A stretch of DNA of 64,000 nucleotides from positions 202,865 through 266,864 of the forward strand of contig CACGMC010000002.1 in NCBI GenBank assembly GCA_902574035.1, in the 5' to 3' direction. Positions 1-8,204 of this stretch are shown here, one piece after another. A program made the translations under genes and the position numbers. Positions within the stretch are counted from its first letter, which is position 1, and each line of letters begins with the position of its first letter. The notes beneath the pieces were generated by a model, which worked only from the letters and a program-made list of their open reading frames with translations, was not told the DNA's origin and ran no database searches. This stretch comes from an uncultured Pelagibacteraceae bacterium (lineage in GTDB: Bacteria; Pseudomonadota; Alphaproteobacteria; Pelagibacterales; Pelagibacteraceae).

Positions 1-1
1 A

Positions 2-691
2 TACAGTCAATTTATAAAAACTGGCTATGATATCAAATATGATCTTCTTAATGCTAAAAATTTTGGTATTCCTCAAAATAGGGAGAGGCTGTTTGTAATT
101 GGATTTAAAAAAAATACTGAATTTGACTTTCCTAGAAGCATTACACTTAAAAAAACTTTACAAGATCTTTTAGAGGATAAGTTTGACAAAAAATTTTATT
201 TACCACCAAAAGGTATAGCTTTTGTTACAAAACAAAAAAATTTAAAAAAAAGATACACTCAAGTGAATGGTAAAATAGCTTTGTGCCAAAAAAGAAATCA
301 GCAATTTAATTGGCATGGTGATTTTGTACAGGTAGGTAAATCAAATATTAAAAAATATATTCTTTCAGATAAAGTTAAAAAATATGTTTTAAGTTCTGGC
401 ACCAAAGGATTTTATTCAAAACCTGAAATTGATCTTGAAGTTGCTAGACCTTTAGTTTCAACTATGCATAAGATGCACCGGTCAGGTGTCGATAACTATA
501 TAACCGTAAAAAAAGGTAAAATTAGAAAATTAACACCGAGAGAATGTTTAAGATTAATGGGGTTTCCCGATAATTTTAAACAGGTAGTTTCTGATACTCA
601 ACTTTACCGTCAAACAGGTAATAGTATAGTCGTTAATATTATTACTGCGTTATTTAAAGAGATGGATATTAGCAAATATGGTGCGAAATGA
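2..691 (+). CDS. DNA (cytosine-5-)-methyltransferase, 5' truncated by window edge
   Basis: C-terminal part of a C5-cytosine DNA methyltransferase, the modification enzyme of a type II restriction-modification pair. The frame is open from base 2 to the stop, so the track start at 263 is only an internal methionine. Visible family motifs are GIPQNRERLFVIG (motif VIII, the QxRxR block), LTPRECLRLMGFPD (motif IX) and QTGNSIVVNII (motif X). The catalytic PCQ block lies upstream of the window. Between VIII and IX is the target-recognition region, so the recognition sequence cannot be read from this. The stop overlaps the next start as ATGA, which suggests translational coupling to the HNH nuclease. 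Confidence 0.93.
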   Translation, partial: YSQFIKTGYDIKYDLLNAKNFGIPQNRERLFVIGFKKNTEFDFPRSITLKKTLQDLLEDKFDKKFYLPPKGIAFVTKQKNLKKRYTQVNGKIALCQKRNQQFNWHGDFVQVGKSNIKKYILSDKVKKYVLSSGTKGFYSKPEIDLEVARPLVSTMHKMHRSGVDNYITVKKGKIRKLTPRECLRLMGFPDNFKQVVSDTQLYRQTGNSIVVNIITALFKEMDISKYGAK

Positions 692-1647
692 TCTTAAACG
701 AAAAAGAATTTGAATATATAGATTCCTCGGAAAAAATAACCATTGCAGATTCATTTGTTCATCCTGCTCAAAAATTGGGAACAGGTCATGGAGAAGCAAA
801 ATTATATATCGGAAATAAAAGTGATAATCTTTGGAATTTTTTTGGATCAGAAGATGGATTTAAAATAAAAAGCTTCTTAGATAAAAATAATTTATTAGAA
901 TTTATTCAAGATCTTAAACCTGAATATGAAAATCCTAACTTACCATATGAAAAAAAGGAAGATTTGCCTAAACATTTTAATGAGAGGAAAGCAAAGATTA
1001 AAAGTTTAGAGAATATAATTTGGTTTGATATGAAATATCAATCACATTTAAAAGGTCCAAGGGTTTACCTTAATTCTGATGATGAACATTACCAACTTTT
1101 AAGAGAAATACCGTTACCTAGACTGTGTTATTTAATTTTTGCGAAATATAAAAATAAAAATGAATATGTTTTTAAAATAAGGTTATTCACTAATTTTAGA
1201 GAAATTTCAGAAACAAATGAACATCCACAAGTAATAAAACAACAAATAAGTCAAATTCCTGCCGGTGATAGATTGCAAACGATTAGGGTAAGAAAAGGAC
1301 AGCCTGAATTCAGAAAAGCGTTGTTAAAAAAAATACCTTACTGCCCAGTTACAACTGTCACAGATGATCGACTTCTAGAGGCCTGTCATATTAAACCAAG
1401 AAGTAAATGTTCACAAATAGAGCAGAGTGACTCGAATAATGGTATTATGTTAACACCAACCATTCATCAATTATTCGATGATGGTTTTATAACTTTTGAG
1501 GAAAAAAGAATTAAAGTTTCTCCTTATATATCAAAAATAAATTTACAAAAACTTGGAATAGTTGATGGTCAACTATTTGATTTATTGCCTTTAGATGGTA
1601 GAGAAAAATACTTTGAATATCATAAGAACAATATATTCAAATCTTAA
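688..1647 (+). CDS. HNH endonuclease, probable type II restriction enzyme
   Basis: A 319-residue protein with an HNH_2-type nuclease domain at about residues 215-275. Visible there are YCPVT near 218, LLEACHIKPRSK with His234, SNNGIMLTPTIHQLFDDGFI with Asn250/251 and His260. These are the metal-binding and catalytic positions of the family. The first 200 residues have no motif I can name and may carry DNA recognition. The ATG overlaps the methyltransferase stop by four bases, so the two form one unit, and the neighbour makes a restriction role the best reading. A modification-dependent or solitary HNH nuclease is the alternative. The TAA stop is shared base for base with the convergent nuclease gene (TTAA at 1644-1647). 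Confidence 0.82.
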   Translation: MILNEKEFEYIDSSEKITIADSFVHPAQKLGTGHGEAKLYIGNKSDNLWNFFGSEDGFKIKSFLDKNNLLEFIQDLKPEYENPNLPYEKKEDLPKHFNERKAKIKSLENIIWFDMKYQSHLKGPRVYLNSDDEHYQLLREIPLPRLCYLIFAKYKNKNEYVFKIRLFTNFREISETNEHPQVIKQQISQIPAGDRLQTIRVRKGQPEFRKALLKKIPYCPVTTVTDDRLLEACHIKPRSKCSQIEQSDSNNGIMLTPTIHQLFDDGFITFEEKRIKVSPYISKINLQKLGIVDGQLFDLLPLDGREKYFEYHKNNIFKS

Positions 1648-2477
1648 GTACTTTTAAGTCTATTTTTATCATAAAAATATTTATACAAGTTACAACCACA
1701 ATTTTCAGGCGGGTTTGGTGGTTCTTTTAAACTTAACATATCAATTAGTTTGGTTATTTTATCTAAATAATTGTCTATATCTATTTTAACCTTTTCAAAT
1801 TTGTATGAGAATGGAACACTAAAACCTTTCTCTAAATTTATTTTACCTACTGGTAATTCTTCTTCAGGATAAACAAAAACTAATCCAAATAAAGATGGCT
1901 TATCAGATATTGATATCTGTTTGATTTTTTCTAAATTCTTTTCAGCACCTGCATTAATTTTTGCTGGATCAATTGATCTTGGATATCTTTTTTTGTATCT
2001 TTCTTTTAGAAATTCAATATTTGTCTCTAAATTTGAATATAATAAAAAATATGAGTGAAGCTGAGGATCGTATTCATCCACCTTATGCTTTAATTTTGAG
2101 TCGTTAAAAGTATAGTCTTTAGAATTTTTTTTCTTAAATTTTGAGGTCTTGTAATCAATTATCCCACAAGAGCCATCATCAAATTTAATAATGGCATCAC
2201 CTTTTCCCATTAATCTAAAAGGTCTTTCTTTATTATCATATAAAACCTTGGAATAAAAATATTCATTTAAAGGATCGATCACTTGGCCTGGTTTCAAGCT
2301 TTCATCAATTTTATTACTATCGCCTAAAAAAAAATTTTTTTCTATTCCATCTAATGTGCCTGTTATACCGGCAGAAATAGAATTATTTTGTAAATTATAA
2401 TTCTGTTTCATATACAAACAATGACTACAAAGATAAGATAATGAACTTGGAGTAAGAACTATTTCTTTATTATTCAT
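1644..2477 (-). CDS. PD-(D/E)XK nuclease family protein, Cas4/RecB-like
   Basis: A 277-residue protein with the core of the PD-(D/E)XK superfamily: GKGDAII (Asp94), GIIDYKTSK (Asp108 and Lys110) and a later DPQLHSYFLL (Gln139, Tyr143), which resembles the QxxxY motif of Cas4/RecB nucleases. It has two cysteines near the N-terminus (C17, C20) and two near the C-terminus (C260, C262), so a Fe-S cluster tying the ends together, as in Cas4 and AddB, is possible but unproven. The track start at 2480 is a TTG; the ATG at 2477 is preferred. It lies 20 bases after lpxB on the same strand and may be read through from that operon. The role could be repair or defence; no cas genes are nearby. Confidence 0.72.
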   Translation of the reverse strand: MNNKEIVLTPSSLSYLCSHCLYMKQNYNLQNNSISAGITGTLDGIEKNFFLGDSNKIDESLKPGQVIDPLNEYFYSKVLYDNKERPFRLMGKGDAIIKFDDGSCGIIDYKTSKFKKKNSKDYTFNDSKLKHKVDEYDPQLHSYFLLYSNLETNIEFLKERYKKRYPRSIDPAKINAGAEKNLEKIKQISISDKPSLFGLVFVYPEEELPVGKINLEKGFSVPFSYKFEKVKIDIDNYLDKITKLIDMLSLKEPPNPPENCGCNLYKYFYDKNRLKST

Positions 2478-2497
2478 CAATCAATTTAACCACTTTT

Positions 2498-3628
2498 TTA
2501 AAGTTTATTTTTTAGTATATCTGAAACTAAATCGGTTGGTAAGTTCTTTGTTTTAAAGCTTTCTAAAACTTTTTCAGTATTAGAAATTTGTTTTTTTATT
2601 TTATTTTGATCTTCTAAGAAACTAGAAACTAATTTACAAATTTCTTTAGGGTTACACTTTGATTGTAATAATTCAGGAATAATCATCTGTCCTGCAGCGA
2701 TATTTAATATATTCGCATATTTAATTTTTACTAACATTTTTACAATTAAAAAATTTATAAAATTCATCTTGTAAATAATTATTGAAGGTATTTTTCTTTT
2801 ACTTATTTCAAGAGAAATGGTGCCAGATTTTGAAACAGCAAAAATTGATTTTTTTAGTATGTGATCTTTAATCTTATCATCAGAAATAATTTCTGTATTA
2901 TTAATTTGGCTTTTATTAATTATATTTTCTAAATTAGATCTTTGCGCTTTTGTCGAGTGAAAAACATATAAAAAATCTTCATACTTTTCATTCATGAGTT
3001 TAATAAAGTCTAATAATATTGGAGTAAGTTTTTTAACTTCACTATCTCTACTTCCTGGAAAAACAGAAATAATTGCTTTATTTTTTTTGATAACTTGATT
3101 AAGTTCAATCTTGTCTTCTTTGTTGGTTTCTAAAAGTGGATGACCAACAAACTCACAACTTACATTTTCCTTTTCCCAATATTTTTTTTCAAATTTAAAT
3201 AAAAGCAAAATATGATCGATAAATTTTTTAATCTTCTTTACTCTTCCCTCTCTCCACACCCAAACCTGTGGGGCTACAAAATGTATTGTTTTTATATTTG
3301 GTGAATTATTTTTTACCTTTTCAGCAACTCGTAATGTGAAATCTGGACTGTCTACTGAAAACAAAATATCTGGTTTAAACTCTAATATTTTTTGAGAAGT
3401 TTCATTTATTTTTCTCTTAATTGTAAATAAGTTTAGTAATACCCGAGTAAAACCTAAGTATGTTACCTCGCTAAGTTTTGAGATTGAATTTATTCCTAAA
3501 GATTTAAGTTCTTCTCCACCCAAGCAAAGATAGGTGATGCTTGGATCTTTAATTTTTAGTTTAGAGATAACTTTAGCAGCTAATTTATCTCCTGAAGGTT
3601 CGCCTGTTAAAATAAAGATTTTCTTCAT
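2498..3628 (-). CDS. lpxB: Lipid-A-disaccharide synthase
   Basis: Joins UDP-2,3-diacylglucosamine and 2,3-diacylglucosamine 1-phosphate to make the tetraacyl disaccharide of lipid A at the inner membrane (GT19 family). The 376-residue length is normal. Visible markers are the N-terminal GEPSGD loop (residues 9-14), PQVWVWREGRVKKI, FVGHPLLE, PGSRDSEVK and AVSKSGTISLE near the nucleotide-sugar site. The ATG overlaps the preceding sugar dehydrogenase stop by four bases. It completes the lpxD-fabZ-lpxA-lpxI-lpxB order typical of alphaproteobacteria. Confidence 0.96.
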   Translation of the reverse strand: MKKIFILTGEPSGDKLAAKVISKLKIKDPSITYLCLGGEELKSLGINSISKLSEVTYLGFTRVLLNLFTIKRKINETSQKILEFKPDILFSVDSPDFTLRVAEKVKNNSPNIKTIHFVAPQVWVWREGRVKKIKKFIDHILLLFKFEKKYWEKENVSCEFVGHPLLETNKEDKIELNQVIKKNKAIISVFPGSRDSEVKKLTPILLDFIKLMNEKYEDFLYVFHSTKAQRSNLENIINKSQINNTEIISDDKIKDHILKKSIFAVSKSGTISLEISKRKIPSIIIYKMNFINFLIVKMLVKIKYANILNIAAGQMIIPELLQSKCNPKEICKLVSSFLEDQNKIKKQISNTEKVLESFKTKNLPTDLVSDILKNKL

Positions 3629-4686
3629 TTAAACATTCTCCAAATACTGCCGTTATCAGAAATTAAATAAATTTCTCCTGTTTTTTTATGAATTTTAATA
3701 TCTCTTATTCTTCCAATATTTCCCTTAAATATTATTTGTTCAACAACAAATGAGTCTTTAAAACTAATTTTTCTTAATGACTGATCTTTTAACGCTGTAA
3801 CAAGTGCATCTCCATTCCATTCCTTAAATTCTTCCCCTTTGTAAATTGCAATTGCACTTGCTGCTATAGATGGTACCCAGTATTTTATAGCCTTGGTAAA
3901 TCCTGGCTTCCATTTTGGACCAATTTTTGTTCCACTATAATTAGTCCCACCCCATCCTAATATTTTCCAACCATAATTTTCACCATAGTTTGCTGTACCA
4001 AACCAATCACCTCCCTTTGCGCCATGATTGCTTAAATAAATTTTATCATCAAATGGTGATAAAGCCATTCCTTGAGGATTTCTTACGCCTATCTGATAAA
4101 TTTCAGGTAACCAATCATTTTTGTTTTTAAATTTTGGATTATCTTTTGGGATAGACCCATCTAAATTTATTCTAATAATACTGCCAGGATGCTTTTGAGG
4201 ATCTTGGGCAATCATTCCCTCACCTCTTTCTCCAGCCGTTATGAAAAGTTTGTCTTTTTTTATAACTAATCGTGAACCAAAATGATATCCAGAATTAATT
4301 GGGGGTTCAGCTCTAAAAATATTTTTAAAACTTATATTTTTATTATTAAATACTCCTCTTGCAACAGACGTGCTAGAATGCCAATTACCTCTATTTTCAG
4401 AATATGAAACATAAACATATTCATCATGAAATAAAACATCTAACAAACCACCTTGCCCATCTTCTAATACGGATAAATTATGTTTAATAACCGATTTTGT
4501 TTTATCTTTTAAATTTACAACTAAAAGATTTCCAGGTTTTTCTGTAATTAAAATATTAGTTTCATCAATGAAAGATAAACTCCATGGTTTGTTCAACCCA
4601 TCTAATATTTTGATAAGTTTTATTTCAGAGGAATATGAGTAGGAAAAGGTAAAATATATTAAAAGTGATAAGAACGTTTTTTTCAT
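3625..4686 (-). CDS. PQQ-dependent sugar dehydrogenase, soluble aldose dehydrogenase type, exported
   Basis: A 353-residue beta-propeller of the soluble glucose/aldose dehydrogenase family (YliI-like), expected to oxidise aldoses in the periplasm with pyrroloquinoline quinone. An N-terminal signal sequence of about 19 residues ends near SYSS. Family markers are GQGGLLDVLFH, YHFGSRL with the likely catalytic His135, AGERG, HPGSIIRINLDG, GVRNPQGMALSP, SNHGAKGGDW and GENYGW. It is coupled by ATGA overlaps both to lpxI upstream and lpxB downstream, so it is made with the lipid A enzymes although it has no known step in that pathway. The substrate is unknown. No PQQ synthesis genes are in the window. 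Confidence 0.87.
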   Translation of the reverse strand: MKKTFLSLLIYFTFSYSYSSEIKLIKILDGLNKPWSLSFIDETNILITEKPGNLLVVNLKDKTKSVIKHNLSVLEDGQGGLLDVLFHDEYVYVSYSENRGNWHSSTSVARGVFNNKNISFKNIFRAEPPINSGYHFGSRLVIKKDKLFITAGERGEGMIAQDPQKHPGSIIRINLDGSIPKDNPKFKNKNDWLPEIYQIGVRNPQGMALSPFDDKIYLSNHGAKGGDWFGTANYGENYGWKILGWGGTNYSGTKIGPKWKPGFTKAIKYWVPSIAASAIAIYKGEEFKEWNGDALVTALKDQSLRKISFKDSFVVEQIIFKGNIGRIRDIKIHKKTGEIYLISDNGSIWRMFK

Positions 4687-5477
4687 TTTGATAAAATAAA
4701 CATTTTGTTTTTATTTGCAAAATTAATACATTTTTTTCTCTCTAAAAAAATATTTTGTTTATTCTTTACAACAATACCTTTTAAGCCTGCTAACTTACAT
4801 TGTTTTAAAGTTTTTAATCCAACAGTTGGTAAATCAACTCTTAGGTCTTGTTTTTTTTTGGGAAATTTGACTAGTACTCCATTATTTTTAAATTTCTTAT
4901 TTTTTGATTTTTTTAACAAATTTTGAGTACCTCCTCTTCCTTCAATAGCTATAAGTTTATTATTTCTGACTACTGTGCCTTGGCTGAAGTTATATTTATT
5001 CAATTTATTTAATATTAAAATAGCCTTATTAATATCAGCGTTATCAACTCTGCTTGGTTTAATTTTTGTATAGATACCTTTTTTTAAAGTTAGCTCAGGA
5101 CTAAAAAATAAAGAGCTTATGGTTATAATCTTTTCTCTTTTAAAGATTTCAATTATTTCTTTCAAAATAGCTGCATCACCTATCCTAGAGCTTTTTATAA
5201 TTCGTGGCATGTAATAAACACCCTTAAAGTCTAATCTTAATTTAGAAAAATTGGGTTTTGTTACTTTTCCTGCAAAGAGTACCTTTTTGCATTTATTTTC
5301 TTTAAGTAAATTTATAATTTTTCCAAATTGACCAATAGATACTTTTTTAGAGTTTTTATCTTTTTTAAATGTCCTTTTTTTACTTAAATCTATAATTAAA
5401 TATTTTAATTTTTTTCTTTTAATTTTTTTTAGTATTTCTTTTGGAAAATCAGTATCTCCGAATATTAGTCCAATCAT
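4683..5477 (-). CDS. lpxI: UDP-2,3-diacylglucosamine pyrophosphatase (LpxI family)
   Basis: Hydrolyses UDP-2,3-diacylglucosamine to the 2,3-diacylglucosamine 1-phosphate used by LpxB. LpxI (DUF1009) replaces LpxH in alphaproteobacteria. The 264 residues match the family length and show its two-domain character: an N-terminal IGLIFGDTDFPKEI segment and a C-terminal catalytic region with AIEGRGGTQNLL and KKKQDLRVDLPTVGLKTL. The position directly after lpxA (1-base TAATG overlap) and shortly before lpxB supports the assignment. The sequence is lysine-rich, as expected in this AT-rich genome. Confidence 0.92.
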   Translation of the reverse strand: MIGLIFGDTDFPKEILKKIKRKKLKYLIIDLSKKRTFKKDKNSKKVSIGQFGKIINLLKENKCKKVLFAGKVTKPNFSKLRLDFKGVYYMPRIIKSSRIGDAAILKEIIEIFKREKIITISSLFFSPELTLKKGIYTKIKPSRVDNADINKAILILNKLNKYNFSQGTVVRNNKLIAIEGRGGTQNLLKKSKNKKFKNNGVLVKFPKKKQDLRVDLPTVGLKTLKQCKLAGLKGIVVKNKQNIFLERKKCINFANKNKMFILSK

Positions 5478-6259
5478 TATTTAGATAATGGTGTGCAAAT
5501 AGGTCTTTTTTTATCTTTTTCTATAAAATCAATTACCTCTTTAACTAAATCATTCTTTTTAAATTCGCCGTTAATATTAGCTAAATTTTCGTGAAGTTTA
5601 TCTGACGAGAAGATCTTTTTATAAGCTGTATCTAATTCTAAAATTTTTTTATTTTCATATTTTTTTCTCCTTAATCCAATTAAATTTATACCTTGTAAGT
5701 AATTCCTGTTACCAAACGATAAACCGAATGGAATAACATCTTTAAGTACTCCCGTCATACCTCCTATCATCGCCAATCTTCCTATTCTTGTAAATTGTTG
5801 AACTGCTGAATTTCCTCCAATAACAACTGAGTCTTCTAATGTAACATGCCCCCCTAAAGGAACGTTGTTAGCTATGACAACATTATTACCAACTTTACAA
5901 TCATGAGCTATGTGTGAGGAGATCATAAATAGACAATTATTTCCTATAACTGTTTCACCTCCTCCTCCCTCTGTGCCTGGATTTATTGTTACATATTCTC
6001 TGATCATGTTGTTTTCACCAATTAAAACGCTATTTGACTCTCCTTTGTACTTTAAATCTTGTGGCATAGTACCAATACTTGCAAATGGAAAAATTTTTGT
6101 GCCTTTGCCTATTTTCGTATTCCCTTCTATGTGAACATTAGAGATTAGTTCTACATCTTCTTGCAGCTCTACATTTGGTCCGATGTAACAAAAAGGACCA
6201 ACTTTAACGTTATTCCCTATTTTTGCTTTTTTATCTACAAAACTTGAATTGTGTATCAT
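5477..6259 (-). CDS. lpxA: UDP-N-acetylglucosamine acyltransferase
   Basis: First committed acyl transfer of lipid A synthesis: moves a 3-hydroxyacyl chain from acyl-ACP to the 3-OH of UDP-GlcNAc in the cytosol. The 260-residue length is standard. The N-terminal two thirds is a left-handed beta helix of hexapeptide repeats (IGNNVKVGPFCYIGPNV and similar). SSHIAHDCKVGNNVVIANN carries the catalytic histidine, and GLRRKKY begins the helical C-terminal domain. It follows fabZ by one base and overlaps lpxI by one base. Confidence 0.97.
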   Translation of the reverse strand: MIHNSSFVDKKAKIGNNVKVGPFCYIGPNVELQEDVELISNVHIEGNTKIGKGTKIFPFASIGTMPQDLKYKGESNSVLIGENNMIREYVTINPGTEGGGGETVIGNNCLFMISSHIAHDCKVGNNVVIANNVPLGGHVTLEDSVVIGGNSAVQQFTRIGRLAMIGGMTGVLKDVIPFGLSFGNRNYLQGINLIGLRRKKYENKKILELDTAYKKIFSSDKLHENLANINGEFKKNDLVKEVIDFIEKDKKRPICTPLSK

Positions 6260-6260
6260 T

Positions 6261-6716
6261 TTACTTCCTATCTACTATAGTCGCTGACCACTCGGCATCT
6301 GCCATTCTTTTTCCTTCAACTTTTGCTGTTCCTTTATATTTCCATACTCTACCGTGAGATCTTATCGCTTCTATTTCTAAGTGCAGTTCACAATCTGGTA
6401 AAACTGGATTTCTAAATTTTGCTTTTTCGACACTCATTAAATAAACTAACTTATTGTCGTATTCTTTAGGATCAATACCACATGCTGTTAGTGCTGCTGC
6501 AGCCTGACCGAATGCCTCTACAATTAAAACTCCTGGCATTACTGGTTGGCCTGGAAAATGTCCTTGAACATAGAATCCATCTTTTTTCACATTCATTATT
6601 GCCGTAGCAGATTTCAAATGAATAATTTTGGTAAGCTTATCTATAAGGAGCATAGGTGCTCTATGTGGAAGTAATTGCTCAATTTCTTTTCTGTCAATAG
6701 TATCTTTTTTAATCAT
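6261..6716 (-). CDS. fabZ: 3-hydroxyacyl-[acyl-carrier-protein] dehydratase
   Basis: Hot-dog fold dehydratase of type II fatty acid synthesis that converts 3-hydroxyacyl-ACP to trans-2-enoyl-ACP. At 151 residues the length is typical. HFPGQPVMPGVLIVEAFGQ holds the catalytic His53 and Glu67, preceded by LLPHRAPMLLIDK. It sits between lpxD and lpxA with one-base gaps. This is the usual position and makes sense because FabZ and LpxA/LpxD compete for the same 3-hydroxyacyl-ACP pool. Confidence 0.97.
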   Translation of the reverse strand: MIKKDTIDRKEIEQLLPHRAPMLLIDKLTKIIHLKSATAIMNVKKDGFYVQGHFPGQPVMPGVLIVEAFGQAAAALTACGIDPKEYDNKLVYLMSVEKAKFRNPVLPDCELHLEIEAIRSHGRVWKYKGTAKVEGKRMADAEWSATIVDRK

Positions 6717-6717
6717 T

Positions 6718-7677
6718 TTATTTTTTTTTTAAGAATTCTTTAAGTGGGACTGCTGGATATCCCATCACAATTGTATCATCAGGTATATCTTTTACTACTC
6801 CGCTGCCCCCACCAATTTTAACATTATTTCCAATTTTTAAGTGTCCTGAAACTCCAGCTTGACCTCCTATTGAAACATTATTTCCCAAGGTAGAACTGCC
6901 CGCGAACCCTACTTGACCGGCTATCATGCAGTTCTCACCAACATTTACATTGTGTGCCATATGAACTTGATTATCTAAGAAAGTATTTTTTCCTATTACA
7001 GTATTACCAATAGATCCCCTATCAATTGTGCAAGAAGCACCTATTTCAACATTATCTTCTAGTATTACTTTACCTACATGAGGAAATCTTAAATTTTTTC
7101 CTTTTAGTGGTATAAATCCAAATCCTTTTAAACCAATTTTAGCTCCATCTTGAATGACAACATTATTGCCTACCACTGTATTTTTAATCATTATTTGTGA
7201 TCCGATTGTACAACTTTTACCTATTAAAACATTTTTTTCTATAATTGTATTGCTTCCTATTATAGAGGATTTACCTATTTTTACGTTTTTTCCAATTAAA
7301 ACATTATTACCAAATTTTACGCCAGGAAATTTTGATTTATTTGGTTTTTTAAGTGAATTATCAGGATAATCTAAATCTGCGTTAGGATAAAATTTCGATG
7401 TAACTTTGGCCAACTCAAATAGCACACTTTTTACTATTATTGCCTCACAAGTTTTAGGCAAATATCTTTTTAAATTTTCCTTAGTTATACAGCTCCCTGC
7501 TTTTGTTTTTTCCGCTAAATTTTTGTATTTCAAAGAGTCAAAAAAAGTTAAATCTAGTTTACCAGCTTTATCTAGGGTTTTTATGTCATTTACTTTGTTA
7601 TTTGAAGTTGAGTGGGAAGGGAATAAAATATTTAATTTAAAAGGTCCTTTGCTTTCAAAAAAAATATTTTTTGACAT
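6718..7677 (-). CDS. lpxD: UDP-3-O-(3-hydroxyacyl)glucosamine N-acyltransferase
   Basis: Adds the second 3-hydroxyacyl chain (N-linked) to UDP-3-O-acylglucosamine in lipid A synthesis. The 319-residue protein has the LpxD layout: a uridine-binding N-terminal domain (about 1-100), then a long hexapeptide-repeat beta helix from about residue 115. The catalytic region is QVHMAHNVNVGENCMIAGQVGFAGSS. GYPAVPLKEFLKK closes the protein. It overlaps skp by one base, and fabZ follows after one base. Confidence 0.96.
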   Translation of the reverse strand: MSKNIFFESKGPFKLNILFPSHSTSNNKVNDIKTLDKAGKLDLTFFDSLKYKNLAEKTKAGSCITKENLKRYLPKTCEAIIVKSVLFELAKVTSKFYPNADLDYPDNSLKKPNKSKFPGVKFGNNVLIGKNVKIGKSSIIGSNTIIEKNVLIGKSCTIGSQIMIKNTVVGNNVVIQDGAKIGLKGFGFIPLKGKNLRFPHVGKVILEDNVEIGASCTIDRGSIGNTVIGKNTFLDNQVHMAHNVNVGENCMIAGQVGFAGSSTLGNNVSIGGQAGVSGHLKIGNNVKIGGGSGVVKDIPDDTIVMGYPAVPLKEFLKKK

Positions 7678-8204
7678 TAATTTAAATTAATTGATTTAAA
7701 TTCCTTATTTAAAATTTCAATAATTTGAGATGTAATTTCGAATTTTTTATCGCCCATTAAGACATTTTTTTTATCAATAACTACCGCGATATTGTTTTCT
7801 TGCATGTATTTACCTAATATGGGGTTAAGATTTTTTAACATTTCGTCACCGGCTCTCTTTCTTTTTTTGGCAACTTCTCTTATTGATTTTTCTCTTTCTT
7901 TATTAAGTTCAAACACCTTTTTTCTTAGTGCATCAGCTTTTTTTTTATATTCCTCTTTTGAGAGAGCGTTTTTTTGACTTATAATTTTATTTTCCTCTTC
8001 TTTTAATTTTTTTGCTGTATCATTGAATTTTTTATTAGAACTGTTTAAAAGATTTTTTAAATAATCCTGAGCTTTTTTTCCTGCTTTACTTTCATTCATT
8101 ACCCTAGAATAGTCTACAAAATAAATATCACTAGCTAAAGTTTTTTCCTCATTTGAAAAAATAAAGATGGATATAAATAAAATTATTTTGAATAAATTTT
8201 TCAT
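7677..8204 (-). CDS. skp: OmpH/Skp family periplasmic chaperone
   Basis: Periplasmic chaperone that holds unfolded outer-membrane proteins on the way to the BAM complex. The 175-residue protein starts with a signal peptide (hydrophobic stretch ending near LAS at about residue 25). The middle is a charged, lysine/glutamate-rich helix that should form the tentacle coiled coil (KLKEEENKIISQKNALSKEE and on). DIYFVDYSRVM and the IAVVIDKKNVL ending are typical of OmpH proteins. It sits directly after bamA and before lpxD, the canonical order. Confidence 0.9.
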   Translation of the reverse strand: MKNLFKIILFISIFIFSNEEKTLASDIYFVDYSRVMNESKAGKKAQDYLKNLLNSSNKKFNDTAKKLKEEENKIISQKNALSKEEYKKKADALRKKVFELNKEREKSIREVAKKRKRAGDEMLKNLNPILGKYMQENNIAVVIDKKNVLMGDKKFEITSQIIEILNKEFKSINLN

